Shown: in pieces, positions 7,403-16,793 of the stretch
How the letters are laid out: each line of letters starts with the position of its first letter
Numbering within the stretch: position 1 is the stretch's first letter
Assembly (NCBI RefSeq): GCF_902498745.1
Contig: NZ_LR701479.1
Coordinates: 996,292-1,060,291, forward strand
Length of the DNA stretch: 64,000 bases
Direction of reading: 5' to 3'
From: Erythrobacter sp. EC-HK427
GTDB lineage: Bacteria > Pseudomonadota > Alphaproteobacteria > Sphingomonadales > Sphingomonadaceae
Translations under genes and position numbers: made by a program
Notes under the pieces: model-generated
What the model saw: only the letters and a program-made list of their open reading frames with translations
Told to the model about the DNA's origin: nothing
Databases searched by the model: none

Positions 7403-8869
7403 TCAAAGCAATTTGGGCTGGCCGCTATCGCCGGGCGGCCTGGAGGGTTTTTGAGTCGGTTTTTGAGCGCGCTTGGGACTGCGCGGCGCATCCGAGGGGA
7501 CGGCGTTCACCTCGCCATCGGCGAATTTTATCGCCAGCAGGCTTTCCGCTTGGGCCTTCGCCGCGCTGGTGATCGCGCTGCCTGCTGTATCGAGCACCAT
7601 GGCATAGCCACGGCTGAGCGGCTTTTCGGGATGCAGCTGCTCCGCCAGCCGCGCGAGAGCGTCAAGACGCTGCTTGCGCTCGGCCATCGGGCGCTGGACG
7701 AGTGCGGGGGTCAGCCGGACGCCCTGCAACCGCTGCCCCGCCTCGCGCAGAGTGCCGCGCAGGATGGCGGGCCAAAGCCGCGCCTGCGCCAGCCGCTCGC
7801 GCCCCTTGGCTGCCCGGTCGACAAGCCCCCGCCGCAACCGCTCGCCCAGATCGTCGAGCCTTTGCGTGTGGGGTTGCAGCAATTGCTCCGCATTGGGCAG
7901 GCGCTGCGCCCGCGCGGCCAGCCGTTCGCGCCCCAGCTCGACCGGACGCAGCACCACTTTGCGCTGGCGCAGGGCGAGATCATCGACGGTGGCCGCAAGC
8001 TCACGCAGCACCGGCACCGCGATTTCCGCTGCCGCGGTGGGCGTTGGCGCGCGCTTGTCTGCGGCGAAATCGCACAAGGTCGTGTCGGTCTCGTGCCCCA
8101 CCGCGCTGATCACGGGGATCGGCGATTCGGCGACTGCGCGCACCACCGCTTCCTCGTTGAAGGCCCACAGGTCTTCGATCGACCCGCCGCCGCGTGCCAC
8201 GATCAGCAGATCGGGCCGGGGTATCGCGCCGCCCTTCTCCAGTGCGCCAAACCCGCGCACCGCGCTCGCCACCTGCTCCGCCGCGCCATTGCCCTGCACC
8301 AGCACCGGCCAGACCAGCACATGGGTGGGAAAGCGGTCTGCCAACCGGTGGAGAATATCGCGGATCACCGCGCCGGTGGGTGACGTCACCACGCCAATCA
8401 CTCGTGGCGCAAAGGGCAGGCGGCGGACATTGCCAAACAGCCCTTCTGCCTCGAACCGTTTACGGTTCTTCTCCAGCAGCGCCAGCAGCGCGCCCTCGCC
8501 CGCGATTTCCATCCGTTCGACCACGATCTGGTATTTCGAACGCCCGGGAAAGGTCGTCAGCTTGCCGCTGGCGACGACTTCGACCCCGTCCTCGGGGCGA
8601 AAAGGCAGCCGGTCGGCCTGCCCGCGCCACATCACCGCATCGAGCACAGAGCTCTCGTCTTTCAGGCTCATGTAGAGATGGCCGGACGCCGCCCGCTTCA
8701 CCCCCGACAGCTCGCCACGCAGCCGCACGAAGCCGAACTGGTCTTCCACCGTGCGTTTGAGCGCCTGCGAAATCTCGGTAATGGTGAACGGCGCGGCATT
8801 GTCGCCGGTGCGCGACGCCGCTACCAGTCCGCCATCCTCGCCATCGCCAAACGGAGTAGTGCTCGCCAT
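7403..8869 (-). CDS. xseA: Exodeoxyribonuclease VII large subunit
   Basis: 488-residue subunit of the single-strand-specific exonuclease that degrades DNA to oligonucleotides and joins in recombination and mismatch repair. The N-terminal OB fold is clear ([29 protein letters not shown]), then the catalytic core ([55 protein letters not shown]). The C-terminus is long and Lys/Arg/Pro-rich. The start ATG at 8869 shares two bases with the divergent purD start; an AAGGA lies six bases upstream, inside purD. Confidence 0.95.
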   Translation of the reverse strand: MASTTPFGDGEDGGLVAASRTGDNAAPFTITEISQALKRTVEDQFGFVRLRGELSGVKRAASGHLYMSLKDESSVLDAVMWRGQADRLPFRPEDGVEVVASGKLTTFPGRSKYQIVVERMEIAGEGALLALLEKNRKRFEAEGLFGNVRRLPFAPRVIGVVTSPTGAVIRDILHRLADRFPTHVLVWPVLVQGNGAAEQVASAVRGFGALEKGGAIPRPDLLIVARGGGSIEDLWAFNEEAVVRAVAESPIPVISAVGHETDTTLCDFAADKRAPTPTAAAEIAVPVLRELAATVDDLALRQRKVVLRPVELGRERLAARAQRLPNAEQLLQPHTQRLDDLGERLRRGLVDRAAKGRERLAQARLWPAILRGTLREAGQRLQGVRLTPALVQRPMAERKQRLDALARLAEQLHPEKPLSRGYAMVLDTAGSAITSAAKAQAESLLAIKFADGEVNAVPSDAPRSPKRAQKPTQKPSRPPGDSGQPKLL

Positions 8870-10151
8870 GAATATCCTTGTGCTCGGTTCGGGTGGCCGC
8901 GAACATGCCCTGTGCTGGAAGCTGGCGCAATCCAAGGCCATCGAAAGCGAAGGCGGCACGCTTTACGTATCCCCCGGAAATCCCGGCATGGAAAGCGTGG
9001 CGCGGATCGCGATGGTTGATGCCAAGAAGCATGACGAAGTGATCGCTTTCGCCAAAAAGCACGATATCGGCCTTGTCGTCATCGGCCCCGAAGCGCCACT
9101 GGTGGACGGGCTGGCGGATTCCCTGCGCGATGCAGGCGTGCCAGTGTTCGGCCCCTCGAAGGAAGCGGCGCAATTGGAAGGCTCCAAGGCCTTTACCAAG
9201 GAATTGTGCGACCGCGCAGGGATCCCCACCGCAGGGTATGTCCGCTGCACGTCGCTCGAACAGGCGAAGGCCGCGCTCAGCACCTTTGCGCCGCCCTTCG
9301 TGCTGAAGGCCGACGGGCTCGCGGCGGGCAAGGGCGTGGTGATCGTCGACAATGTCGATCACGCCGAGGAAGCGCTCAAAGATATGTTCGGCGGCAAATT
9401 CGGGGAAGCGGGCGCGGAAGTCGTGATCGAGGAATTCATGCATGGCGAGGAGGCGAGCTTCTTCGCGCTGACCGATGGCACCAGTGTGGTCCCCTTCGGC
9501 ACCGCGCAGGATCACAAGCGCGTGGGCGACGGCGATACCGGCCCCAATACCGGCGGCATGGGCGCCTACTCGCCCGCCCGCGTCATGACCGAGGAACTGG
9601 TGGCCGAGACCTTGGAGCGCATCGTCTTCCCCACCGTGCGGCAGATGCGGTTGGACGGCACACCCTATCGCGGGGTGCTTTATGCGGGGCTGATGCTGAC
9701 CGATGAGGGCGTCAAACTGGTCGAATACAATGCCCGCTTCGGCGATCCCGAATGCCAGGTGCTGATGATGCGGCTGGAAAGCGATCTGGTCGACTACATG
9801 ATGGCCTGCGCCCACGGCACTTTGGGCGAGCTGATGGAACCGCGCTTCGACGACGCGACCGCGATGACGGTGGTGATGGCCGCAAAGGGCTATCCCGATA
9901 CGCCGGAGACGGGCGGGGCGATTGACCTGTCAGGTGTGGCAGAGAGCGACAATGTGAAGGTCTTCCACGCGGGCACCAAGCTGGTCGGCGGCATACTGGT
10001 AGCCAGCGGCGGGCGGGTGCTGAATGTCACCGCGTTGGGCGCCGATGTGCGCGAGGCGCGCGACCGTGCCTATGTAGCCGTGGACGCGGTAGACTTCCCG
10101 AGCGGCTTCTGCCGGAGCGATATCGGCTGGAGGGAGTTGGAGCGGGGTTAA
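8868..10151 (+). CDS. purD: Phosphoribosylamine-glycine ligase (GARS)
   Basis: 427-residue ATP-grasp ligase that makes glycinamide ribonucleotide, second step of purine synthesis. [15 protein letters not shown] is the standard N-terminus, fixing the start at 8868; [37 protein letters not shown] and [12 protein letters not shown] are the family ATP-grasp motifs. A GGAG lies 11 bases before the start, within xseA. Start codons of purD and xseA overlap in the palindrome CATG (8867-8870). Confidence 0.97.
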   Translation: MNILVLGSGGREHALCWKLAQSKAIESEGGTLYVSPGNPGMESVARIAMVDAKKHDEVIAFAKKHDIGLVVIGPEAPLVDGLADSLRDAGVPVFGPSKEAAQLEGSKAFTKELCDRAGIPTAGYVRCTSLEQAKAALSTFAPPFVLKADGLAAGKGVVIVDNVDHAEEALKDMFGGKFGEAGAEVVIEEFMHGEEASFFALTDGTSVVPFGTAQDHKRVGDGDTGPNTGGMGAYSPARVMTEELVAETLERIVFPTVRQMRLDGTPYRGVLYAGLMLTDEGVKLVEYNARFGDPECQVLMMRLESDLVDYMMACAHGTLGELMEPRFDDATAMTVVMAAKGYPDTPETGGAIDLSGVAESDNVKVFHAGTKLVGGILVASGGRVLNVTALGADVREARDRAYVAVDAVDFPSGFCRSDIGWRELERG

Positions 10152-10183
10152 ATAGGATCAAGCAGTTTCCAAAGCGCCGAAGT

Positions 10184-10753
10184 CTAGGTGCGGTTCCTAT
10201 AAATCGCAGGCGGGCCATATCGACCTGGATCGGGAGCAGCAGGGCAGACATTCTGCGTCACCTCAAGTTTCAAGATATTGCTTCCGTCGTGCCAAATGCG
10301 AACCGCAGATCGCGGCCCAATCGGACCTCCGTGAGATCGCGTGTTGTTAAATGCTGTTGTTAGATCGAAATCGGAGTATCGAAAAACTTCGCCGCCAATT
10401 GCTACGATCTCCTTTTCATTTCCACTCCTTGGCATCGGATGGAAGTAATCCAAGCAGCCTTCGACCAATCTTGCTTCCTCCGAATTGAGCAGCCGGTGCC
10501 ACTCGGAATATTTGTGCACACGATCAGTCACCACCAGCAGGACAATTGCGCCAGCAAAAACACAAGCGAATGCGCCAAACGCTCGGCGCAAACTTGTTGA
10601 CTGTGGGCTGACGAAGCTCGGAAGCTTGTGCGGAAAAATCAGCAGCACGACACCAAGCGCGACAAAAATCAGCGGAATGCCAATTCCCGAAAACCACATG
10701 ATCGGATTTTCGGGAACAACATAGGCCAACTGGTAATCGTGCTCAGCTAGCAA
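10184..10753 (-). CDS. Hypothetical membrane protein
   Basis: 189-residue protein with two N-terminal membrane helices (about residues 18-40 and 60-78), followed by a soluble domain of about 110 residues with two Cys (GCLDYF, NVCPAAP) likely outside the cytoplasm. I do not recognise the family. Base composition is visibly richer in A+T than the purD and kinase genes around it, and codon choice is less biased, hinting at later acquisition or low expression. Confidence 0.6.
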   Translation of the reverse strand: MLAEHDYQLAYVVPENPIMWFSGIGIPLIFVALGVVLLIFPHKLPSFVSPQSTSLRRAFGAFACVFAGAIVLLVVTDRVHKYSEWHRLLNSEEARLVEGCLDYFHPMPRSGNEKEIVAIGGEVFRYSDFDLTTAFNNTRSHGGPIGPRSAVRIWHDGSNILKLEVTQNVCPAAPDPGRYGPPAIYRNRT

Positions 10754-10793
10754 AGCTTCCTATCCTCCTCGTTTGCGATTCTGGAAGCGAATC

Positions 10794-11792
10794 TTACCCC
10801 AACTTCTCCGCCATCAGTGCTTTCATATCAGCTTCGGGGCGCGGGCCGTAGTGAGCGATGACTTCGGCGGCGGCGATTGCGCCGCGCTTCAGGCACACAT
10901 CAATCGGCTCGCCGCGCGCGTGGCCTGAGAGGAAACCCGCCGCGAATTGGTCGCCTGCGCCGGTGGTGTCGACGACCTTGTCGATAGGTTCGGCAGCGAC
11001 TTCGTAGCGGGTGCCGCCGGTCACGCACACCGCGCCCTTGGCGCTGCGGGTGGCGACCAGCACCGGGACTTTGCCCGCTACCGCAGCCAGACCGGTGTCG
11101 AAATCCGGTTCGCCGGTCAGCGTTGCCAGCTCGCTTTCATTGACGAACAGGATGTCGATCACCCCGTCCTCGATCATGCTACGGAAATCGTCTCCGTGGC
11201 GGTCGATCACGAAGCTTTCGCTCGCGGTGAAAGCGACTTTGCGGCCCGCCTTCTTCGCCACATCAATCGCGCGGCGCATCGCCTTGCGCGGCTCTTCGGG
11301 ATCCCACAGATAGCCTTCGAGATAGAGGATCGCGCCGCTCGCGATCAGCTCTTCGTCCAACGCTTCGGCGGGCAGCGATTGGCCCGCGCCGAGGAAGGTA
11401 TTCATCGTACGCTCGCCATCGGGCGTCACGAAAATCAGGCAGCGGCCGGTGGGGGCGGAACCTTTGGGCAAAGGCGGCGTGTCGAAATCGATCCCGGTGG
11501 CGCGCATATCGTGGGTGAAGACTTCGCCCAGCTGATCGTCACAGACCTGCCCGACAAAGGCGCATTGCAGGCCGAGCATACTCGCGCCCGCCAGCGTGTT
11601 CGCTGCCGAGCCGCCCGAAATCTCGCGCGCTTGCCCCATCGCGGCGTAGAGCGTCGTCGCACCCTCGGCATCGATCAACGTCATCCCGCCGCGATTGAGG
11701 CCGAGCTCTTCGATCAGCTCGTCTTCGCAAGAGGCAATCACGTCCACCACGGCATTGCCGATGGCGATAACGTCGTAACGGGGTTCGGTCAT
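10794..11792 (-). CDS. Adenosine kinase / PfkB-family carbohydrate kinase
   Basis: 332-residue ribokinase-fold enzyme. The N-terminus YDVIAIGNAVVDVIA, then GGSAANTLAGASMLG, and the C-terminal PfkB signature DTTGAGDQFAAGFLSG with the catalytic Asp are complete. In sphingomonads this gene is usually annotated adenosine kinase (ATP + adenosine to AMP); sequence alone cannot exclude another nucleoside or sugar. Start ATG 11792 follows a GGAG-like sequence. Divergent from the EI24 gene. Confidence 0.88.
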   Translation of the reverse strand: MTEPRYDVIAIGNAVVDVIASCEDELIEELGLNRGGMTLIDAEGATTLYAAMGQAREISGGSAANTLAGASMLGLQCAFVGQVCDDQLGEVFTHDMRATGIDFDTPPLPKGSAPTGRCLIFVTPDGERTMNTFLGAGQSLPAEALDEELIASGAILYLEGYLWDPEEPRKAMRRAIDVAKKAGRKVAFTASESFVIDRHGDDFRSMIEDGVIDILFVNESELATLTGEPDFDTGLAAVAGKVPVLVATRSAKGAVCVTGGTRYEVAAEPIDKVVDTTGAGDQFAAGFLSGHARGEPIDVCLKRGAIAAAEVIAHYGPRPEADMKALMAEKLG

Positions 11793-11877
11793 GAAAACTC
11801 CTGAAAGTCTGAATATCTGGCGGGCGGCGCCCGTGCGGGCGTTGACTTGGCGAAAAGGGCGCGCAATCGCAAGCACT

Positions 11878-12585
11878 ATGGGCGGTTTGGCGAATTCACT
11901 GGTGCTGGGCTTCGGGCAGCTGTTCGATGTCGCGGTTCTGCGCATTGTCCTGAAGAGCCTGTTTGTGACGCTGGTGCTCTTCGTCATCGTGGCCTTTGCC
12001 GGATGGTATGCGCTCGATTGGGTGCTGGCATCGGGCGGGCTGGGGGACAGCGCCTTTGCCGGGGCCGAGGGTGTGCGCGAGGCGCTGTCGCTGCTGCTGG
12101 CCTTGCTGGGCCTGTGGCTCACCTGGCGAATCGTGGCGATGGCGGTGATCCAGTTCTTCGCCGAGGAAGTGGTGGTAGCGGTGGAGCGCAAGCACTACCC
12201 GCACGCCGCCAGCGTGGCGCGCGATGTGCCCTTTGCCGAAGCGCTGGGCAATGCGCTGAGAGCTGCAGGCCGCGCGCTGCTGTTCAACCTGCTCGCAGCA
12301 CCCGTCGCGCTGGTGTTGCTCTTTACCGGTGTCGGCACTTTCGCCGTGTTCTGGATCGTCAATGCGGTGCTGCTTGGGCGCGAATTGCAGGACATGGTGT
12401 GGCTGCGGCACCGCCAGGGCGCCAGCGAGCCAGCGCCGGTGGGCGGCGGCCAGCGCTTCGCACTGGGCGGCGCGATTGCGGCTCTGCTCGCCGTGCCTTT
12501 TGCCAATTTCCTTGCTCCCGTGCTGGGGGCCGCTAGTGCGACACATCTGGTTCACCGGACACGCTCCAAGGGATTGCCCGACTGA
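11878..12585 (+). CDS. EI24 domain-containing (CysZ-like) membrane protein
   Basis: 235-residue integral membrane protein with four or more long hydrophobic segments. The N-terminus (MGGLANSLVLGFGQLFDVAVLRIVLKS) and the paired helix region match the EI24/CysZ family; CysZ takes up sulfate in some bacteria, but the role here is not known. Start ATG 11878 is preferred: the in-frame ATG at 11791 adds 29 polar residues unlike the family. The following lipoprotein gene begins 2 bases after the stop. Confidence 0.8.
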   Translation: MGGLANSLVLGFGQLFDVAVLRIVLKSLFVTLVLFVIVAFAGWYALDWVLASGGLGDSAFAGAEGVREALSLLLALLGLWLTWRIVAMAVIQFFAEEVVVAVERKHYPHAASVARDVPFAEALGNALRAAGRALLFNLLAAPVALVLLFTGVGTFAVFWIVNAVLLGRELQDMVWLRHRQGASEPAPVGGGQRFALGGAIAALLAVPFANFLAPVLGAASATHLVHRTRSKGLPD

Positions 12586-12587
12586 CT

Positions 12588-13025
12588 ATGCGTTTTTTTG
12601 CCCCGCTCCTTTGTGCCAGCCTGCTCGCCGCCTGCGCTACCACGCCCCCGCCGGTGCAGACGCAGGCTCCGCCGCCGCCCGCGCGCCCCGATACGCAGAC
12701 GCAGGTTCCGCCCACGCGCGCTTTGCCGCAACCGGTGCCGGTTGCCGGGCGTCCGGTGCCGCAAATCATGGAAGGGCCGGGGCTCGCCGGGATCATCCGT
12801 GAGGAAGCGCCGGTGCTGATCCGGCGCTTTGGCGAGCCGCGCCTGAACGTGGTCGAAGGCGATATGCGCAAGCTGCAATTCCGCGGCGAGGCCTGCGTGC
12901 TCGACATCTTCCTCTACCCGCTGCGTCCCGATGCCGAGCCGGTGGCGACGTGGATCGAGGCACGGCGTGCATCCGATGGCGCGGCGGTGGACCGCTTCGC
13001 TTGCATCCAGGCGCTCTCGCTCTAG
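12588..13025 (+). CDS. Hypothetical lipoprotein, proline-rich
   Basis: 145 residues. The N-terminus has a lipoprotein signal with lipobox LLAAC, a proline-rich linker (about residues 21-50), and a C-terminal domain of about 80 residues containing IIREEAPVLIRRFGEPRLNVVEGDMRKLQF and two Cys. The phrase RFGEPRL-x-EG-x-x-R-x-QF resembles small alphaproteobacterial lipoproteins of unknown role. Translationally linked to the EI24 protein, with only two bases between them. Confidence 0.75.
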   Translation: MRFFAPLLCASLLAACATTPPPVQTQAPPPPARPDTQTQVPPTRALPQPVPVAGRPVPQIMEGPGLAGIIREEAPVLIRRFGEPRLNVVEGDMRKLQFRGEACVLDIFLYPLRPDAEPVATWIEARRASDGAAVDRFACIQALSL

Positions 13026-13106
13026 TGCGCAAGGTAACGCGAATTTAAGGCTGTTTGGGCATAGCATCCGGCAAATCAGCACCCGCCATTGGGGAATTTG
13101 TCAGAG

Positions 13107-14048
13107 ATGAGCATCCACTTCGCCGATATCGCCCGTCACGCCGCGCAGGATGGCGCTGTTTCGCCCGAGGAAATCCTCGCCATGCGGCAGGCTGGCTGGG
13201 CCAACGGCAAAATGACCCGCGCCGAAGCCGAAGCGGTTTTCGCGGCGCAGAATGCTGCGGGCGAGCACAGCAAAGAATGGAGCGATTTCTTCGTCGAGGC
13301 GATCCAGCACTATGTGCTCGAAGGCAGCGAACCGCGCGGTCACGCCGGTGAAGACGAGGCGCGCTGGCTGGTCGATCAGGTGCAGCGCGATGGCAAGGTC
13401 TGCTCGATGACCGAACTTGAAGTGCTTACCCGCATCATCGAGAAGGCGCAGAACGTGCCCGAGAGCCTGAAGGCCTTCGTCCTCCGTGTGCTGGAAGACG
13501 AAGTAATGACCGGCACCGGCCCGACGCGCTGCGGCGGCGAATTGTCAGACACCCACGTATCAGAGGCCGAATGCACGCTCATCCGCCGCGTGATTTTCGG
13601 GGCAGGCGGTGATCGTCCCGCCGGGGTCAGCCGCGCCGAGGCGGAAATGCTGTTCCGCATCAAGGACGCGACCGAACACGCGGCGAATGCGCCCGAATTC
13701 AAGCGCCTGTTCGTGCAAGGCGTGGGCAATTACCTCATGGGCTTTGCATCTTCCAGCGCGCAACTCACCCGCGAGCGCCAGCTGGAGCTGGACGCCTTTG
13801 TCGCCGACAACACAGCGAGCGTCGGGCGCTTTATGGGCGAAATGGCGGTGGCCACGCCCAATATTTTCGGCATGGTGTTCGGGCGGAAGCCCGCCGCGCC
13901 CAGCCGCGAGGAACGCGTTGCCGCCGAGGCTGAACTCACCGGCGGCGAACAGGATTGGCTCGACGCGCAGATCGCCGTCAACGGCAAGGTCGACGCCTAC
14001 GATCAGGCGCTGCTGAAGTTTCTGGCGGAAGAGGCCGCGCGGGTTTAG
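13107..14048 (+). CDS. Hypothetical protein built of about four related helical units
   Basis: 313 residues, soluble, acidic, no signal peptide. The same layout recurs: an Asp/Asn-Gly-Lys turn, then AEAExxF or TExExL, then a helix ending in FxxxxxxxY. Units lie near residues 14-76 (NGKMTRAEAEAVF, then DFFVEAIQHYV), 80-140 (DGKVCSMTELEVLTRI, then LKAFVLRVL), 148-212 (GVSRAEAEMLF, then EFKRLFVQGVGNYL), and a partial one at the end (NGKVDAYDQALLKFL). The repeated DGK turns recall EF-hand loops but lack full calcium-ligand sets. Start ATG 13107; a TTG at 13089 is less likely. Confidence 0.7.
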   Translation: MSIHFADIARHAAQDGAVSPEEILAMRQAGWANGKMTRAEAEAVFAAQNAAGEHSKEWSDFFVEAIQHYVLEGSEPRGHAGEDEARWLVDQVQRDGKVCSMTELEVLTRIIEKAQNVPESLKAFVLRVLEDEVMTGTGPTRCGGELSDTHVSEAECTLIRRVIFGAGGDRPAGVSRAEAEMLFRIKDATEHAANAPEFKRLFVQGVGNYLMGFASSSAQLTRERQLELDAFVADNTASVGRFMGEMAVATPNIFGMVFGRKPAAPSREERVAAEAELTGGEQDWLDAQIAVNGKVDAYDQALLKFLAEEAARV

Positions 14049-14269
14049 CCCTGATCGAACTCTAACGGTGCAGCAGCCCCGCCCTGCATCGGCAGCGGGC
14101 CTTTGGGTGGTTCGACGAGCGCAGGTGCCATACCGGGCGGGCGTTTGCGGCTGTTGCGACGGGTTTTGCCCTCAACATCCTCCCCGCGATAACGCGCAAG
14201 CACGCGCTCGATAAAGCTGTTTCGACGTTCGGCACGCTTGCGGCGCGGTGGGAGGTCAGGTGACGGCAT
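14045..14269 (-). CDS. Small basic hypothetical protein
   Basis: 74 residues, very basic at the N-terminus (RRKRAERRN) with the segment FIERVLARYRGEDVEGKTRRNSRKR, then Pro-rich. Its stop overlaps the stop of the convergent repeat protein by four bases. No family recognised. The composed basic helix suggests a real nucleic-acid-associated peptide rather than a chance frame, but support is limited. Confidence 0.4.
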   Translation of the reverse strand: MPSPDLPPRRKRAERRNSFIERVLARYRGEDVEGKTRRNSRKRPPGMAPALVEPPKGPLPMQGGAAAPLEFDQG

Positions 14270-14334
14270 TGCGCTGCCTTACCAGAATAACACACCCAAA
14301 GCCAGAGGTCTGGCAATGCGGCAATGCAAGCGGG

Positions 14335-14691
14335 TCAGACCATAAAGCTTTCGCCGCAGCCACACGCGCCCTTGGCGTTGGGGTTCTCGAACACAAAACC
14401 GGCGGTGAAGTCGTCCTCCACCCAGTCCATCACGCTGCCGACAAGGTAGAGCACGCTCGCCCCGTCGATGTAGAACACCCCGCCCGGCGTCGTGATCTTC
14501 TCGTCGAATTTCACTTCCTCGGTGACGTAATCGACCGAATAGGCGAGGCCCGAACAGCCCCGGCGCGGGGTCGAGAGCTTGACGCCAATCGCATCGGCAG
14601 GGGCCTTCGCCATCAGCTCGGCCACACGCGCCTCGGCGGCGGGCGTCAGCGTGACGGCGGCGGGCAGCGTGCGGGTTTTGGTTTCGGTCAT
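14335..14691 (-). CDS. sufA: Iron-sulfur cluster assembly protein, A-type (SufA-like)
   Basis: 118-residue HesB/IscA-family carrier. The three conserved cysteines are present: Cys46 in RRGCSGLAY, and Cys110 and Cys112 in the C-terminal CGCGESF. It is the last gene of the suf operon, so it probably receives clusters from the SufBCD scaffold and delivers them to target proteins. A separate ErpA-type paralogue lies at 47099. Separated from sufT by 40 bases holding a GC-rich palindrome. Confidence 0.93.
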   Translation of the reverse strand: MTETKTRTLPAAVTLTPAAEARVAELMAKAPADAIGVKLSTPRRGCSGLAYSVDYVTEEVKFDEKITTPGGVFYIDGASVLYLVGSVMDWVEDDFTAGFVFENPNAKGACGCGESFMV

Positions 14692-14705
14692 TTCTCTTCT
14701 CCAAG

Positions 14706-14725
14706 CCCTCCTCTCCAGAGGAGGG
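14706..14725. repeat. GC-rich palindrome between sufT and sufA
   Basis: CCCTCCTCT (14706-14714) and AGAGGAGGG (14717-14725) form a perfect 9-base stem. It resembles the CCCCTCCCC/GGGGAGGGG palindromes that bound the DUF559 gene at 19129 and 19521, so it may be the same dispersed family or an RNA stem setting sufA expression. Confidence 0.6.
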
Positions 14726-14731
14726 GAGACA

Positions 14732-15211
14732 CTACAGCATCCCCAGTTCGAGCCGCGCTTCGTCGCTCATTTTCGAGGGATCCCACGGCGGATCCCAGGT
14801 GATCACGACTTCGGCATCGCGTATGCCGGGCAGGCCCATCACACGTGCTTCGACTTCGCCCGGCATCGTCTCGGCCACCGGACAATGCGGAGTGGTGAGC
14901 GTCATGGTGACGATCACATCCGCCTCGTCCGACACCTCGACATTGTAGATCAGGCCAAGGTCATAAATGTTCACCGGAATCTCCGGATCGAAAATGTCCT
15001 TCAGCGCGTCGATCACGCTCTGGTGCAATTCGCCGCCCGGTTCGCCGCGGGCAACGCTGTCGGGCTTCTTCGCCAGAAAGCCTTCAAGATAGTCGCGCTT
15101 GCGCTCCAGCTTTGCGCCAGCGGTCTCCATGGCAGCCTCTTCGGGCAGCGGCGCGTCCTCGACACGGGCGCGGGGCGGTTTGGTGGTCATATCGTCAGTC
15201 TGATTATCCAT
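14732..15211 (-). CDS. sufT: SUF-associated DUF59 (MIP18) protein, SufT
   Basis: 159-residue protein with the DUF59 core IFDPEIPVNIYDLGLIYNV, MTLTTPHCP (conserved Cys110) and ITWDPPWDPSKMS, preceded by an acidic, probably disordered N-terminal extension of about 60 residues. SufT/DUF59 proteins help mature Fe-S proteins. Its ATG overlaps the sufS stop (TGATG), so it is translated together with the desulfurase. Confidence 0.92.
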   Translation of the reverse strand: MDNQTDDMTTKPPRARVEDAPLPEEAAMETAGAKLERKRDYLEGFLAKKPDSVARGEPGGELHQSVIDALKDIFDPEIPVNIYDLGLIYNVEVSDEADVIVTMTLTTPHCPVAETMPGEVEARVMGLPGIRDAEVVITWDPPWDPSKMSDEARLELGML

Positions 15212-16413
15212 CAGCCGAAAATCCTTCTGGTGCGTTCAATGCCGCTCAGCAAAGCGGCCACATCGTCTTCGTCGGAGTAAATGCCAAAACTGGCGCGAGC
15301 GGTGGCGGGAATGCCCAGCTTCGCCATCAGCGGCTGCGCGCAGTGGTGGCCGGCGCGGATCGCGACATTCGCTTCATCCAATATAGTGCCGAGATCGTGC
15401 GGATGAATACCGTCTATCAGGAAACTGACGATTCCGGCGGAATCCTCCGGCCCGAACAGCGTCACATCGTTCATTGCGCCCAGCGCCGCGCGGGTCTGCG
15501 CCACCAGCCGCGCCTCGTGCGCATGGATCGCGTCCAGCCCGATGGCGGAGACAAAATCAAACGCCGCGCCGAACGCGATCGCTTCGACAATCGCGGGCGT
15601 GCCTGCCTCAAACCGCTGCGGGGGCGGGGCGTAGGTGGTGCGCGCGAACCCCACCTGGTCGATCATCGCGCCGCCGCCTTGCCATGGCGGCATCATATCG
15701 AGCAGCTCCGCCTTGCCCCACAGCGCGCCGATGCCGGTCGGGCCGTAGAGCTTGTGCGCGCTGAAGGCGTAGAAATCGCAGTCGAGCGCGGCAACATCAA
15801 CGGGCAGGCGCGGCACCGCCTGACACCCGTCGAGCAGCAGCTTCGCGCCGACCGAATGTGCGAGTTCAGCGGCGCGCTTGGCGTCGAGCACCGAGCCAAG
15901 GACGTTCGAAACGTGCGCAAAGCTGACCATGGTGTGCTCGCGCGTCAGCATGGCCTCGGCGACATCAAGATCGATCCGCCCGTCTGCGGTGAGCGGGCAG
16001 ACGTCGACCTGCCAACCGGCGAGTTGCCACGGCACGATATTCGAGTGATGCTCCAGCTCGCTCAGCAGCACACGGCCTTTGTCGGGATAGCTGTAGGCCA
16101 CGAGATTGATCGCCTCGGTCGCGCCGCGGGTGAACACGACTTCGGCCTCGCTTCCGCCAATCAGGCGAGCGATTTTCCGGCGCGCGTCCTCGTAGGCCAG
16201 CGTCATCTCCGCCGAGCGCGCATAGACGCCGCGATGGACGGTCGCGTAGTCCGCCCCCATGGCGCGGCTCATCGCGTCGATCACCGCCTGCGGCTTTTGC
16301 GCGGTCGCGGCGCTATCGAGATAGTGCCACGGCGCGCCATCGGCGGTGAGCAGGCCGGGGAAGTCGGCCTTGCGCGAGAGCGTATCGGCTACGGACACAG
16401 CGCCGCTCTCCAT
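15211..16413 (-). CDS. sufS: Cysteine desulfurase, SufS type
   Basis: 400-residue PLP enzyme that takes sulfur from cysteine for Fe-S cluster building. PLP Lys221 lies in FSAHKLYGPTG; the active Cys358 lies in RAGHHCAQPL, the class II (SufS) form; HHSNIVPW is also typical. The ATG at 16413 overlaps the upstream lipoprotein gene by 25 bases; a GTG at 16398 would cut that overlap. No sufE is seen in the window, so the sulfur acceptor is either elsewhere or replaced. Confidence 0.96.
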   Translation of the reverse strand: MESGAVSVADTLSRKADFPGLLTADGAPWHYLDSAATAQKPQAVIDAMSRAMGADYATVHRGVYARSAEMTLAYEDARRKIARLIGGSEAEVVFTRGATEAINLVAYSYPDKGRVLLSELEHHSNIVPWQLAGWQVDVCPLTADGRIDLDVAEAMLTREHTMVSFAHVSNVLGSVLDAKRAAELAHSVGAKLLLDGCQAVPRLPVDVAALDCDFYAFSAHKLYGPTGIGALWGKAELLDMMPPWQGGGAMIDQVGFARTTYAPPPQRFEAGTPAIVEAIAFGAAFDFVSAIGLDAIHAHEARLVAQTRAALGAMNDVTLFGPEDSAGIVSFLIDGIHPHDLGTILDEANVAIRAGHHCAQPLMAKLGIPATARASFGIYSDEDDVAALLSGIERTRRIFG

Positions 16414-16793
16414 TCATCCGGATTTTCGCTGCGATAGCATTTGTAACGCACGCCAAGCTCGGTGACGCGCCACGATCCGTTGGCCGACTGTTCGAGGATG
16501 GCGCGCCAGCCCGTCATGCGCACCGAATCGTCCAGCATCGGCCCGGCCACACCGATCATTTCAAGGCGCGAGGGATCGCTCGCCAAGGGCCGCATTTGCA
16601 CGTCCAGCGTCGGCGCGCCTTCCATGCTTTCCGGATAGCGCCCGATAATGTTCGTGATCGCTTCGGCAGGCGAGCGGGCGTCGAGCGGCGGGGGCGGGAC
16701 GCGCAGATATTCCGCTTCGGGCACGGCATCGGGCGTGGTCGCACAGGCGGCAAGGCCTAGGCTGGCGGCGGCGAGCAATAGGGGGCGGATCAT
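16389..16793 (-). CDS. Hypothetical lipoprotein inside the suf operon
   Basis: 134 residues with a clear lipoprotein signal (lipobox LAAC) and a C-terminal domain with PAEAITNIIGRYPESMEG, MIGVAGPMLDDSVRMTGWRA and a Cys pair (YKCYRS, ALCP). Its ATG overlaps the sufD stop (ATGA) and its end overlaps the sufS start. A secreted lipoprotein has no known place in Fe-S assembly, so it may be only a rider in the operon. Family not recognised. Confidence 0.75.
   Translation of the reverse strand: MIRPLLLAAASLGLAACATTPDAVPEAEYLRVPPPPLDARSPAEAITNIIGRYPESMEGAPTLDVQMRPLASDPSRLEMIGVAGPMLDDSVRMTGWRAILEQSANGSWRVTELGVRYKCYRSENPDEWRAALCP

Noticed and set aside
11790-11793. Adenosine kinase start and an ATG of the EI24 gene also overlap in CATG, like xseA/purD.
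   Set aside because: The extra 29 residues from ATG 11791 are polar and unlike the family; ATG 11878 gives the normal hydrophobic EI24 N-terminus, so the overlap is probably accidental.
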